From: Pseudisothecium myosuroides
Lineage: Eukaryota > Streptophyta > Bryopsida > Hypnales > Lembophyllaceae
Length of the DNA: 64,000 nucleotides
Direction: 5' to 3'
Assembly: GCA_951799445.1 (NCBI GenBank)
Contig: OX637293.1
Coordinates: 8,742,001 to 8,806,000, forward strand
Part shown: piece after piece, positions 1 through 10,880 of the stretch
Layout of the letters: the number at the start of each line of letters is the position of its first letter
Numbering within the stretch: the stretch's first letter is position 1
Notes under the pieces: generated by a model
Database searches by the model: none
What the model saw: the letters and a program-made list of their open reading frames with translations, nothing else
Told to the model about the DNA's origin: nothing
Position numbers and translations under genes: made by a program

Positions 1-2250
1 TTTTAAATTTAAATTTTTGAACTCGTGAATATAAAATTAGTAAATTGTAAAATTTTAATTAAAAAATAGGACTTATAAATTTATAACTTTAATTTTTTTG
101 TAGTTTGCAAATCTTTTTAACTATTTTATTTGCAAGTGTTTCCAATGTTTTAAACTTGAAAAATGATAATATTATTAAAGATTATTGAATTCAAATGATT
201 TCTTTATTAATTGTTTTTAATAATCTAGTTGATTGTTGTTAATACAAATATTCCTAGAAAAATATGCGAATTGAACTGTATTGATTTGTCCTATTAGTGA
301 AGGCACAAAATTAATATCTCAATAAAATTAATGCTACTATCAAACTTATATAGTTTGAGCTCATTTCCACATATGTTTATAGAAATTACTTCAATACAAT
401 GATGTTTTATCCAATCATCTTTAATTTTAAATTACTATCACATACACTACGGCAATCACTAAATTACTACAAGATGAAAATACTCCAAATTGTCTCGCAA
501 ATTGTCCTTATATCCACTCTTAACAAGTAGACTCCTATTGAAAGTGTCCCCCAAAGTGCAATTAAATTTTTCCAATACTAAATTGTACTTGGTGGATTGG
601 TAATTCTTTAGATTTCAATTTTTAAACCACGTTATATAACAATTTTAGTTTTAGTAGCCCATGGAGCTTCCGCTTTAGAAATTTATGATAATTACATATT
701 TTGTCCAAAACTTCTAATTTTTTTTTAAATTCATGATTTTCAATTACTAATATTCCAAAAATGATTTGTTTTTCTAGGAAAAGATGCCTACAACTATGCT
801 AGTTTACTTATTTTAACGATTTTGGGCGTTTTCACCTAAATGTGTTTGTTTTTTCTTTCCTTTTCTTTTCTTTCTTTTTCTTTTTCTTTTCTTCGTCTGA
901 GTAAAGCTTGGAGTCGGTTCAGTTTTATAAGAGAACCTCTTGACGAAACTGCTTGGCAATGACTTCAACTGAATATTATCCTTCATGTGCCACGTGTCGT
1001 ACACCGAAAGGCTACAAGACTTGTTCAACTCATAAAGAGTATATTTAAACACTTGGCTCTGACAGGGGTTCTGTGGTGCAATTCCTGGGTGACATTTGGA
1101 ATTGGCCAGGCATTTTATTCTTTTGGGTTGCAACTATTAATCAATTAATCTCATTATTCAGTTATTCACTGGAAAGTGCCACGTCATTTCCACAACTTGT
1201 CTTCCGTTGATATTTTGCTAGATGATTGCCTCGGGCCTTGAGTGGTTGAGATGCTGATTTTTTGTGCTCTTGTGGGGGTACAAAAATATATTCTATTTGG
1301 AAAGTTATCGTCTAGATTGACGAGCTTAATTAATTAACTCTTAATTCATATTATCATCATAAACATTTTTAAAGGCATTTATGAATTTTGAGCTGAAAAT
1401 TTATGTAAATTACAAACATAAGTTTTTCAAAAAATTATTATACATGTTTTGAAATTTGATTGGTTCCATTTTTTAACTAAAGAAAAATAGCCTTCGATTG
1501 TAATTTTGATTGCATGTACAATAGTGTTCGAAAAAAAATCGGCGGCTAGTTCAAAGTTAGCTTGTGGAATTTTGAAATAATCTGATTGCAGTTTAAAAGC
1601 ATCGGCAAAAATCTGGTGAAAAATTATGAAAAATTTCTATTTAGAGTTGAAAAAATAGAAAAAAGAATTGGACTTGGTACTTGAAAAAACGGATTAATAT
1701 GAGAATTGAAGGAAATTATCCAGTAAATCTCAAAAAATATCCCCAACATCGATGTGCAACTTAGATTTGTATCTTAGTAATGTTGAAAAATGTTGTTAGT
1801 TCCATATCTATCATGTGCACTGATGTTGCAAGTAGACCAAAAATATTACCTCCTCAACATCTTCTTTCACATACTACTACTAGTGCTTGACCTAAGACCA
1901 TCATGAATGGAGAATTTGTTGTTGCAGTGTTTTGACTATCCATGTTTTTCATCTTCTTACCTTTATAAGGACAACCCTACAATTTAATTCTAAAAGGACA
2001 AAGCCTATTACCAAGGTAAATCAACAAATAATAATCCAATTAAAATGACTTCCAAACTCTCACTGATCCATTTTTATATCGAAAGTTCAAAGTATTGAAG
2101 ATTTATTATAGACTCTCATAGATTCAATCAAATAGAGGCTGCACATTTTAGGCAAAAAGATGTGAGAATTGATTTTTTAGAAACTAGTTACAATTAGGGA
2201 ACAATTACCTTAATAACATCTTTAACTTTTTATATATATTTTGAACAAAT
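1..2250. other. AT-rich intergenic DNA, no gene seen
   Basis: No reading frame here resembles a known protein; the longest is a lysine-rich translation of a pyrimidine-rich tract near 850-900 and is not credible. I see no RNA gene. The base composition is strongly AT-rich with many homopolymer runs. Confidence 0.6.
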
Positions 2251-2254
2251 GAAA

Positions 2255-2575
2255 TGAGCCATTGTATTAAAAAAAAGCAGAATACAAAATAACTAAGCCG
2301 TAAAAGCTAGACAATGAAGAGATAAGAGCAGAAACAGAAAAGCAAAAGCAATGAATGGCAAGCTAAAATAATAAGCAAGAAGTTGGACCCTTCTTGTTCC
2401 AAAAGATGCTAGTACCATTCTTGCTAGTAGCCATGACTAGGGATTTAAGCCAAATTAGTTTAAATTTGGCCTAGATATTTGCCGCACCATGTGGGCATTG
2501 ACAGGCCCCACTCTAAACCTTCAGTTGGACAACACATCGTAAGTTGAGAAAAGCATCCAAAATTGTTGTATGCGT
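2255..2575 (-). repeat. Retroelement-like 3' tail, copy 1
   Basis: About 320 bases match the stretch near 10565-10880 in the same orientation. Shared landmarks in order are a T-rich start, GAACAAATG, a purine-rich middle, GGACCCTTCTTG and a GCCCCA segment. Read on the minus strand the unit ends in CATTTGTTCAAAA followed by an A-rich run, which resembles the 3' end of a plant LINE. That reading is inference from form; no coding part is attached. Confidence 0.4.
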
Positions 2576-2639
2576 AAAGTCCAACGGCCATCGATTCTGT
2601 GAAAAAACCTTGCTATTATGGGAGATCCAGATAATCCAT

Positions 2640-2905
2640 ACCTTAAGATAGTGTATTTGCTTATTTGTTTTGTTTTGTTTGTTTGTTACACTGAGATCTC
2701 CCGGACCGTGCGTCCCTCGGTTGCGTGCTTGGTACCATCGGAAAGCCCTCGGCAAGGAAGGGTGCACGAGCTCTATATCATGCCATTTAGACCTATGGTG
2801 TGAAAGTTATGAATTTTTGAGTTATTTTTGAATTAAAAAATTAAAAAAATTTACTTTTACTTTTATTTTGGATGTGGCAACGGCACAAGGCACACTAGTC
2901 TATAG
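2640..2905 (+). repeat. Dispersed repeat module, copy 1
   Basis: This stretch is clearly related to 13640-14095 and to the interrupted copy at 14265-14860. Shared landmarks are a TTTGTTTTG-rich start, GAGATCTC, GGTACC..GGAAAGCCCTC, GGGTGCAC, GAAAGTTAT followed by TTTTTGAGTTATTTTT, then a closing segment with ACTTTTA..TTTTGG, TGGCAACGG and ACACTAGT. It is probably part of a transposable element. No protein or element class is recognised. Confidence 0.6.
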
Positions 2906-3627
2906 TTGAAGCAAGGTTTTTTTTTTTCTCTTTTCACATCTTTTGCATACACCGTCCAAACTACACAATCCGTTGAGTGCATTGAATTCTTTCTTTTCTT
3001 TTCCACCACCACTGAAATTCCTTTTTCTTTTCATTTTACCAACAAGACTGAGCCTGCAATCAATCAATCAATTTTGACCATTCTCAGAAAATGTCAATAT
3101 GTTTCAAAAAGAAAAAAAAGAAAAAGAAAATGTCCATCAATATTATCTGGAGCCAAAAGCCTGCCACTTGAGTCAGTCGTGCCAAGTTCCCCAACGGGGC
3201 TCGGCCGTGCCAACAGGTGACAAAGATTTCAGACCAGCTGCCTGCCATGATGTTCCCCCAGAGTTCTCAGTTCTCACCCGTCAAGGTTCCCAAAGTGGTT
3301 CCCAACGTGGTTCTCCAAACTGATGAACACGTCATTTATTTTTGTCGAGCAATGAGTTCATTTAAAGCTGATGACCCCTGACATAAATTCAAAAAGTCAG
3401 TGCACTTGAATGCAAGGGCTCGTAGTTCTATACAATAGAACTCCCACAAGTACACCTTCCATGACTCAACAAACCTCTATAAAGCATCCAGTCCTTACGG
3501 TCTCAACTCCAGAAGAACCCCCCCCCCCAAAAAAAAATGATATTATACAATGAGCTTTGTAAGTGTCCTCTGATAAGAAACCCACACAATCCAAGGTGCC
3601 AAGTTTGCCTGTGCAGAACCTCTCTAA

Positions 3628-4095
3628 GGGCATCTCCACCAGTTCACTTCAAACTATCTCTGACAATGTTTTGGCGTGCCCTGGTGCTATTTCGTGACCC
3701 ACTGCTTGCAAATTTTCAAACAAGTCAACCCAGGCCACATCAAATTTCGATGGTGACACATCAAGCTGTCGTGTCTAGTCCATTTGACCATGGCCCCGAT
3801 AAGCAGAGAAACTTTACTGTGTTTCCTCGAATGGTGGACAAAGTATGTCAGATTCACAAGGCAAGCCAGGGTATTGGGTGGCCAACCTCGATTATCCCGC
3901 AAGCACTTAAAATTCCCACAGCCCAATGCATTTAGAACACATTATATTAATAATCAACATCGGAAACCGTGTTTTGTTGAGCCTCCTAACCATTTCCGGT
4001 GGGGGGCCGGCAAGCAAGCGTGTCCGGTCTGACATGTTTCGCACTGCATAATTACTTTAGCGTGCTGATTTTAAAGAGTACCGGTGGAGATGCCC
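3628..4095. mobile_element. Tourist-like MITE (PIF/Harbinger type)
   Basis: The 468-bp element begins GGGCATCTCCACC and ends with its exact inverted complement GGTGGAGATGCCC. The similarity continues inward for several more bases with mismatches. Both ends are flanked by TAA (3625-3627 and 4096-4098), the 3-bp target duplication typical of PIF/Harbinger elements. GGGCATCTCC-type termini are familiar from plant Tourist-like MITEs. Internal frames do not resemble a transposase, so it is non-autonomous. Confidence 0.85.
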
Positions 4096-4947
4096 TAAAC
4101 AAATGTTGTCAAGCAGTCCGGGACATATTGAGTTATAGGAGTTCTACTATACATGGGGGTTTTCCCATATATTTTAGGTGGTGCAGAAAGCGATAATCTC
4201 TGGGAGGATGAAGCTATTTACATCCATGGAAATGGATGAAACTTGCAATCTATGGATGAAATTTCATTTATTTATCCAAAATGATTTACATTCATCCAAA
4301 ATTGAGCAATTTTGTCCTAAGATTTGGTAGCATATCAACGATTTCATCCACTGAAAAGCAAAAACATTCTACCAAATATTCCATGAGAAAAAAAATGATC
4401 AATTTTTAGCAAAAAACTGTTCATTAAAAAAACACTGGGTTCTATATTTCTAAGGTAGATGCACCCATTCCCGTCCTTGTATCTAATTCTATCATTATGT
4501 ACCGATGAAGTACATTCTAGAAAAAAAATGTGCACCATTGGTACATGATGACGGAATTGGGTACAAGAACGAGAATGAGAGCATCTATATTTTTTAGTGC
4601 TCAAGAAGTTTTTTGAGTTTTACCAGCTATTTTTTGTTCAATTCCTGAATTGAATTGTTTTTTCAAATACGAAGTTCAATTATTTTATCTATTTTTATTC
4701 AAAATAGAAATTTTATAGATCTTTTCATTGGTTTCTTTGCCAATGTTTTCAAATTGCAATTGGATTTTGTCCCTGATTCCATTGCCTAACTTTGAACTAG
4801 CCACTGGTTCTTTTTGAATATAGGTTCTATTTTGCTTTGTGTCTTTCCGGTCTTGGTCTCTCTATCTCCTTATACTGTATTTGGCTTTTCTTTTTCTTCT
4901 TTGGACACAAATGAAATATGATTTTATTGCAAAAGGCACATTACAAA

Positions 4948-5107
4948 ACCACCATCCATAAGGTAGGAGGTCCATAAATTGTCCTTTTAAGCCTACCTAC
5001 CTTATCAATGACAATAATAGATATTTCAAGGAATATGTCACTCATTCCTAAATAGAGGACACATTTAGAATCTAGTCAATTTATGGACCTCCTACTTTAG
5101 GTGGTAT
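4948..5107. mobile_element. Short inverted-repeat element (TAAGGTAGGAGGTCC family), copy 1
   Basis: Left arm TAAGGTAGGAGGTCCATAAA is mirrored by TTTATGGACCTCCTACTTTA on the right, with ACCACC/GGTGGT-like outer bases extending the symmetry. The core is about 141 bp (4959-5099). A copy with the same left end lies at 15380. TA at the tips could be a TA target site as in Tc1/mariner or Stowaway MITEs; the superfamily is inferred. Confidence 0.65.
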
Positions 5108-7393
5108 GGCGGGAAAGGAACTAGACAACAAAGTAACAGACGTCATATTTGCCTTGGATTGTTGTATTTTCACCTTTGCAATGGAATTCCTTTCATTTAT
5201 GTAGAAAAACAAAACATTCTCCTTCCATAAAAGAATCTTGGGTAGTGTGTTATTTTGAAGGTTGTAGTGCCCAAATCCTTTATCAAACTTTTTACACATA
5301 TTTGCTTGTATCTTTGAATAATTACGATATTTACTTCAATTTCATCATGTTGGTAATAGAGGGAGTGTTTTTTATTAATTGTGAAAAGACGTTTTTTTGT
5401 GATTAAGGTAGTCAACCAAAAATTATTGCATTTATTTATGAAGACTTGCATTCCTTGTTTTTAGAGTTTTTTTTGTAAACGTCATTCATCCAACGCTTCT
5501 AGTCCTTGGCATTCTCTTGTATTAACATTGCAAAATGACTTTAAATGAAAGGGGAATGAGTGCTCTTCAAATTAATTTGGCCTTTCCATTGCAAAGATAA
5601 AAAACACATGTGACCTTGCAATTAAGAAGTAGCTAATGAATTGAAGGAAAAACAAAGGGTTGCTTATAATATCAACTATATAGTCATGGTTTGAAAAATC
5701 TTGGTTATGTGGGCAAATGAAGTGTTCAATAAGACTCACAAAAGCCAAATTTTATGAATCTTTTGCTAAGTTATATTACATCAAAGAATAATTTGATATA
5801 ATAATAAGTGATCTTATATTTGTAGAGACATTGTAGAGAGAATGTGAAATCAAGTCTACAGCAAATGTTTGGACATGTTCAACTTCTGATGAGTTTTGTT
5901 GTTATTTGGCCTATAAGCATTTGTGTTTTGGAAATATATTATGGTATTGCCTTCAACTGTACAACCATATGTAAGTGTGGCTTTTGAACTGAGTGAATCT
6001 GAAATTCAAGAAGTTTAGAAGTTAGGATGCAATTTTCAGAATATCTTGTGTGAAAAAGAAATATATGCAAGCGATGGTTTGATTTGACATCTTTTGTATT
6101 TGGAATCCGATACTGAACACCAAGATTTATTGATATGGACATAGATTTATTGATTGTGATAGATTGGTAGCACATACACTCAAGTAGATTATGTAGGTGA
6201 TGAGATAGGAAACTTTAGAAGTTTGGATGCAGTATCTTTGTCTGGAAAGGAGGTGGAAGTTATGGATTGGGTAAATTCTTTTATATTTGAAGTGGTACTA
6301 AATGCCAAAGATTTGTTGAGCTAGATATAGTTTTAGACTAATTACAATATATTGGTGGCACAAACATTCAAATAGAATATATAGACTTGAATATTAGTTA
6401 AATGATTTTTATGATTTATTGAATTTTTCTTTGTTGGTATATTGGATTTTAATGAAATTTTACCGTGTGTGTATTTTACAAGGAATTTTCTCATTTTACT
6501 GACTTGGATTTCACAATTTAGTTTATTAACCCCTAATGAACCCAAGAGGGTGCACTTTCAAAATGGACCAAAATTCCTAAGAACTTGAGCAATTTGTTTC
6601 CTCATTTTTTTCTTGAGATTGGATAGAATGTAACCATAGAATCTTGTAGTTCACATTGAGAATGAGCACCTCAATAAAATTAAGATGATTTGATAGCGCA
6701 GTTTAGTAGATATTTATAATTGATGTATTATTTGGATCAATGGAAAACTAGGGCAGAGCACTTTGAAGGAGCATATCTTAGTGATAACATTTTGAAATGA
6801 TGACTTTTTGTGCTTAATAAAAAAAAAGTTAAAAATGCTCATATAAAATTTTTCAACATTCTGGTCATTTTGCAATTTTTGGTGGAGCTTGCAATACACG
6901 GTGGTCATTGAAATGACAATAGGATTTGTAAGAAAAACAAGAATAGGCACATTTGTCTTCTCCTTGAGCTTTTTGGATTTGTTCTTTTTGAAGTAGGCAA
7001 TAGTTGCATTGATTGGTTTACTTTTTAGTCCATGCTTAATGTGAACCAAAAAACATGAGCTATGAACTACACTACATAATACCTCTCAACTTTAGAAAAT
7101 TCTATAAGGTAGAGTTCAACTTGGAATTTGATTAACTACCACCATTGGATTCATAATGATTTAAAAAAAATACACTTTATACAATGTAATTTAGAGTCTA
7201 ACACATTCAGCTTGCAATTATAATAATTCTTTCAATTTTTGGATATTTTCAAATTTTCAAATGAGTTGGAAACAAAACTTGTCAAGCTCTATACTTCTTA
7301 GTTCTAAATAAAATACCAAAATGATTATTTTGAGTGTTTCTATAAAAGTTGACCTAGGCACATCTACTTTTTGGATGTGCAAAATTTTAGAAG
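5108..7393. other. AT-rich intergenic DNA with one isolated TTAACCCC end
   Basis: No credible gene. A TTAACCCCTAATG motif at 6526 resembles the ends of the TTAA-terminated elements further right, but no inverted partner was found nearby. The open frames are AT-driven. Confidence 0.5.
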
Positions 7394-7940
7394 TTAACCC
7401 CTAAAGGACAGGCTTGTGCCTCGCGGCTTCAAGCTTTACAATCCTTTTCTATGTTTGTTGCCATTTTGCAACTAAACATGAATGAAATGTTTTACATTTT
7501 TTTCTTTCAAAGATGAAATCGCATGTCCTCTATAAGTGCTAAAAATTTCAGATTTTTTTGTGAAAATTTGAAATTACTGTAAATTTTTAAGAAGAAATGG
7601 AAGAAAATTGATATCATATACAAAATATACTCAAAAAAATTCATTTTTTAGCATAGGTGTATTTTGTAGTGTATAACATTTTGGTATGAAACAATATTAT
7701 TTTATACTTCTAAAATTAGAAAATCAACAAACCATGGTTATAAATCCTAAGTGCAAATTGCAATAAAACATTGAATCTTAAGATTTTTGCAAATTTTTTA
7801 ATTGGAGTAGAAACTAAACCTATTAAAACTCATTTCATTGATTGACCTCAAATACAAAAAATATAATTTTTATGGCAAAAATTCACATCAAAAGTAAAAA
7901 ACAAGAATTGGCCAAAATATACTACAAGTGTGATCCGTGA
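7394..7940. repeat. Segment starting with a TTAA-element left end
   Basis: It starts with TTAACCCCTAAAGGAC, which mirrors the right end of the element finishing at 9521 better than that element's own left end does. This may be the outer end of a larger composite (7394-9521) or an orphan end. No coding content was seen. Confidence 0.45.
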
Positions 7941-9521
7941 TTAACCCCTATAGTTTCGTGATTGTGTTTTCACCAAAAACACTCAAAAACTGCCATTTTC
8001 TAGTATAAAATCCAAATTTTTGGAAAAAAGCTTTTTTTGCACATGTAATCGTAGAATCTTGTAGTATGTTGACTTAAGAACACATGGTAAAAGTTTCAAA
8101 AATTTCCACCACGTGGATTGCAAGATATAAGCAATCAAATTCATTGGAATCATTTTTTTGGCCTTGCGAAATACAGGGCAGCTGCACTTCACAAGCTCAT
8201 TTTTCTATGAAAAAATGTTCAAAAATGGTGGTGCTTCTTTGGATTCTTTTTCCTAGAAAAGTTGGCTATATGCTTGAAAAACTTCACATCACTTGGAATT
8301 ATACAATATATAGAAAAAATATTAAGTAGAAAGAAGTAGAGAATGATTCAAAGTACAAAATTGTTAAGAATTTAGTTACGGAATTGAAAAATATCAATCT
8401 CAATGGTTGCAATGTTCTAATAAACAATCTACATCCTATGATTTTATTTTTTTTCAAAAAAACATTGAAAATTGAATAAGATAAAGGACTTTAACTCCTA
8501 AATGCCCAAGGCCTTTTTTGAACTTCTAGGAATTTGCTCTAAATTGAACAAAAAGCCAACATTTTGATAAGTTGTATCAATCTTTTATTAATTGTAATCA
8601 TACAACTTCAAACTAGACATGTTAGAGGTCACATAGGAAAAAAAACATAGCAATATCACTTATGAATTGAAAGATTATAATGTTTGAACATGAGGGTGTT
8701 AAAATTGCAAAAGTGACTTGAAGTCTTTCAATCCTCTTTTCACATGCCAAATTAAAAAAAGTTGGTCAACAAAAAAATATGAGGGTAAAGGACCTAATAT
8801 GCATAACCCCGATCAATTTATGTTTTTTCAAAATCTATTTTACAATTTTTTAAATGAATTTCTAATGTGATTTTCCTCCAAGATCTAGTGTATTTGAGGC
8901 TCATTTCTAAGAGCCCTCAATACTACGGAAAGTCAAGATTGCAATGGGTACCTTTGCACAAAATCTAGAATAGAAAAATCATAATCAATCATTTTTGTAA
9001 TCGGATTTTTGATGCTAAAACTAGACTTCAAAAAGAAATTTTCAAAAATATAAACTTCTAAAAATAGCAAATTGGTTAGATTTTATTTAACTTCAAATTA
9101 TTTTTGACATCCAAATTGGTTGCCTTGGGCATTTAGGGATTAAAGTTTATTTTAAAGTAGAGAATCCATAACTGCCCGCAAACTAAATCTTCTCATACTT
9201 TTGACTCATTGATCATAATGGAATGTTTCAAAGCCTTAAAATACATCTATATAATTCTATGAAACCAATTTCAAATTTTTATTTTTGAAAGAAGTGATTT
9301 GAAAATCTGCCTGGACTGCCCATTTACAAAAAAAAGAACATATTAGGTCATAACTTTTGACTTATATTTCCAAATGTCATTAAATTTAGTGCATATGATA
9401 GATATTCCTTGTCCCTACCTTCTATTAAAATTTCAACCAAAAATATGCAAAGCCCTGTTACACGTACCTGCTTAAAATTTCTATGCTGCCAAAAAACACA
9501 TGCTGGTCCTTTAGGGGTTAA
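7941..9521. mobile_element. TTAA-terminated non-autonomous element, copy A (contains a nested element)
   Basis: Left end TTAACCCCTATAG; right end CCTTTAGGGGTTAA. The body before 8490 and after 9144 aligns colinearly with copy B (52804-53738) and, at the ends and scattered internal blocks, with copy C (62836-63776). Removing the nested insertion 8491-9143 leaves about 930 bp, the same as the other copies. TTAA tips followed by CCC recall piggyBac target sites and termini. No transposase frame is present. Confidence 0.7.
8491..9143. mobile_element. Nested TTAA-ended insertion within copy A
   Basis: The ends are TTAACTCCTAAATGCCCAAG and, on the right, CTTGGGCATTTAGGGATTAA, an inverted repeat of about 20 bases with one or two mismatches. 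The same place in copy B (near 53351) reads ACTTCAAAG with no insertion, which is an empty site. The length is 653 bp. The interior differs from the host element and codes for nothing recognisable. Confidence 0.75.
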
Positions 9522-9850
9522 ACATCTTCTTCTTTAGAAAGAGTCAATAGTACTATAATGAGCAAATATGCAATACTATTAATTGAAAATGCTTTTAAAC
9601 TAGCCTCCCCCGCCAAATTCAATGAAAAAATGTTTTTTTCCCATTCTATAGTCCCACTTGAAGTCATCAGAAGGACAGATAGGACAAAAAGTCCGTCCAC
9701 AACATTCTTTAGGGATTTATTTAGCATCTTTGGAGGACATTGGCCATTCAAACGCACAATTGACAACTTCTCACCAATGTCTATCAATGAAAGTTCATCT
9801 AGTTGTTTCAAAACTAAGCCCCTATCAATGTAAGTTGTTAAAGTGATCAT
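9518..9850 (-). pseudogene. Possible LINE reverse-transcriptase remnant
   Basis: A 110-codon minus-strand frame ends with W-E-K-N then SLNLAGEASLKAFSINSIAYLL. This spacing resembles the region of plant L1-type polyproteins that typically reads W....LS.AGR..LIKSVL.SIP.YL. The rest of the frame does not help. It is short, lacks the YADD core and sits in repeat-rich DNA. I rate it as suggestive only. Confidence 0.3.
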
Positions 9851-9851
9851 T

Positions 9852-10151
9852 TGAAGTGTGCATCTTGCATCTGTCTTCTCTAAGCCAAGCGTATATGTAA
9901 AAAATTGCCTCTATTTTGTGATTGCTCAGTGTCTTGCGTTCTTCACCTCCCCTACTTAATTTGGGGCCTTTGAATCCAAATTTGAATTCAAAATTTCCAA
10001 ATTTTATCATGGATGGCAAATATAAAATTCCATTATTTTCCCAGAGGTAAAACTATAGACTTCAAATTCTGCCCCATCAATCTATCATATACAAGAATTC
10101 ATTGTACTAAGTAGAACAAATATAGAATAGTTTATATTTTGCATACGGTAC
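9852..10151. other. Intergenic, nothing recognised
   Basis: Open frames on the minus strand are short and resemble nothing known. Confidence 0.5.
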
Positions 10152-10381
10152 TTAACCCTTAAACGCCGAAGGGGTGACCCTCAAAATCATCCTTTTCTAT
10201 TATAGTGTGAATCAGTAGCCTCCAAAATTGCAAAAGTACTCATTGCAAGTCAAACTACTGTAGAAGATCTTCCCTTTCCACAACAAATTTTGAGGATGAA
10301 TAGTTGCACTTCTGTCCTATAGAGTTTGATTCCCTGTCATCCATCGAACACAAAATGCTTGCTTTGACGTTCAAGGGTTAA
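10152..10381. mobile_element. 230-bp TTAA-terminated MITE
   Basis: It starts TTAACCCTTAAACGCC and ends GACGTTCAAGGGTTAA. The ends are inverted repeats over about 16 bases with few mismatches, beginning at TTAA on both sides. The terminal CCC after TTAA matches the larger elements, but the interior is unrelated, so this is a separate subfamily. It is too short to code for anything. Confidence 0.75.
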
Positions 10382-10559
10382 CAAGTTCGGCGTTGCAAAA
10401 TTGGATACAGTATTCACTATTACCTCCAATTGAGGAGTTTCATCCTGCAATTGCAATTGTGAAGGTTGCCTAGCGTGTAATCCCAAAAGGCTCATCATCT
10501 TTTGACTCTGTATAATTTGTGGAAGGTGAAGAAAGGAAAGTCATTTTTAGTTTCACTTG

Positions 10560-10880
10560 TTTATTTTTTTAATTTTTTTTGAACAAATGGCAGAACCATT
10601 GCATTAGAAAAAACCGGAACCAAAAACAATCAAGCCGAGAGGTTAGACAATGAAGAGAACCAGGTAGAAACCGGAGAGATAAGAAGCTACAAAAACAAGC
10701 AAAGAGGCGGACCCTTCTTGCTCCAAACAATGTTAGAGCCAAACCTATGAGTTAAAGAAGGAGAGTGGATCCAACTAAGGTCAAAGTTGGCCCAAATTCT
10801 AGCGGCATGAGTAGTATGTTGGCAAGCCCCAAGTTGGACTTTTAGTTGCATTGCCCGCCCTGAATCTAGTAGTGCATTCT
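10560..10880 (-). repeat. Retroelement-like 3' tail, copy 2
   Basis: This is the partner of 2255-2575 in the same orientation, with the same T-rich start, GAACAAATGGCAGAACC, GGCGGACCCTTCTTG and GCAAGCCCCAAG landmarks. Read on the minus strand it ends in an A-rich tail. It is interpreted as a truncated non-LTR retroelement end by analogy only. Confidence 0.4.

Noticed and set aside
813..1133. 106-codon minus-strand frame with a Lys/Arg-rich C-terminus
   Set aside because: The basic tail is a translation of a pyrimidine-rich tract; no domain or supporting context.
1228..1300. Box-A-like GCCTTGAGTGGTTGAGATGC as another SINE head
   Set aside because: No box B at the right distance and no similarity to the two SINE-like copies.
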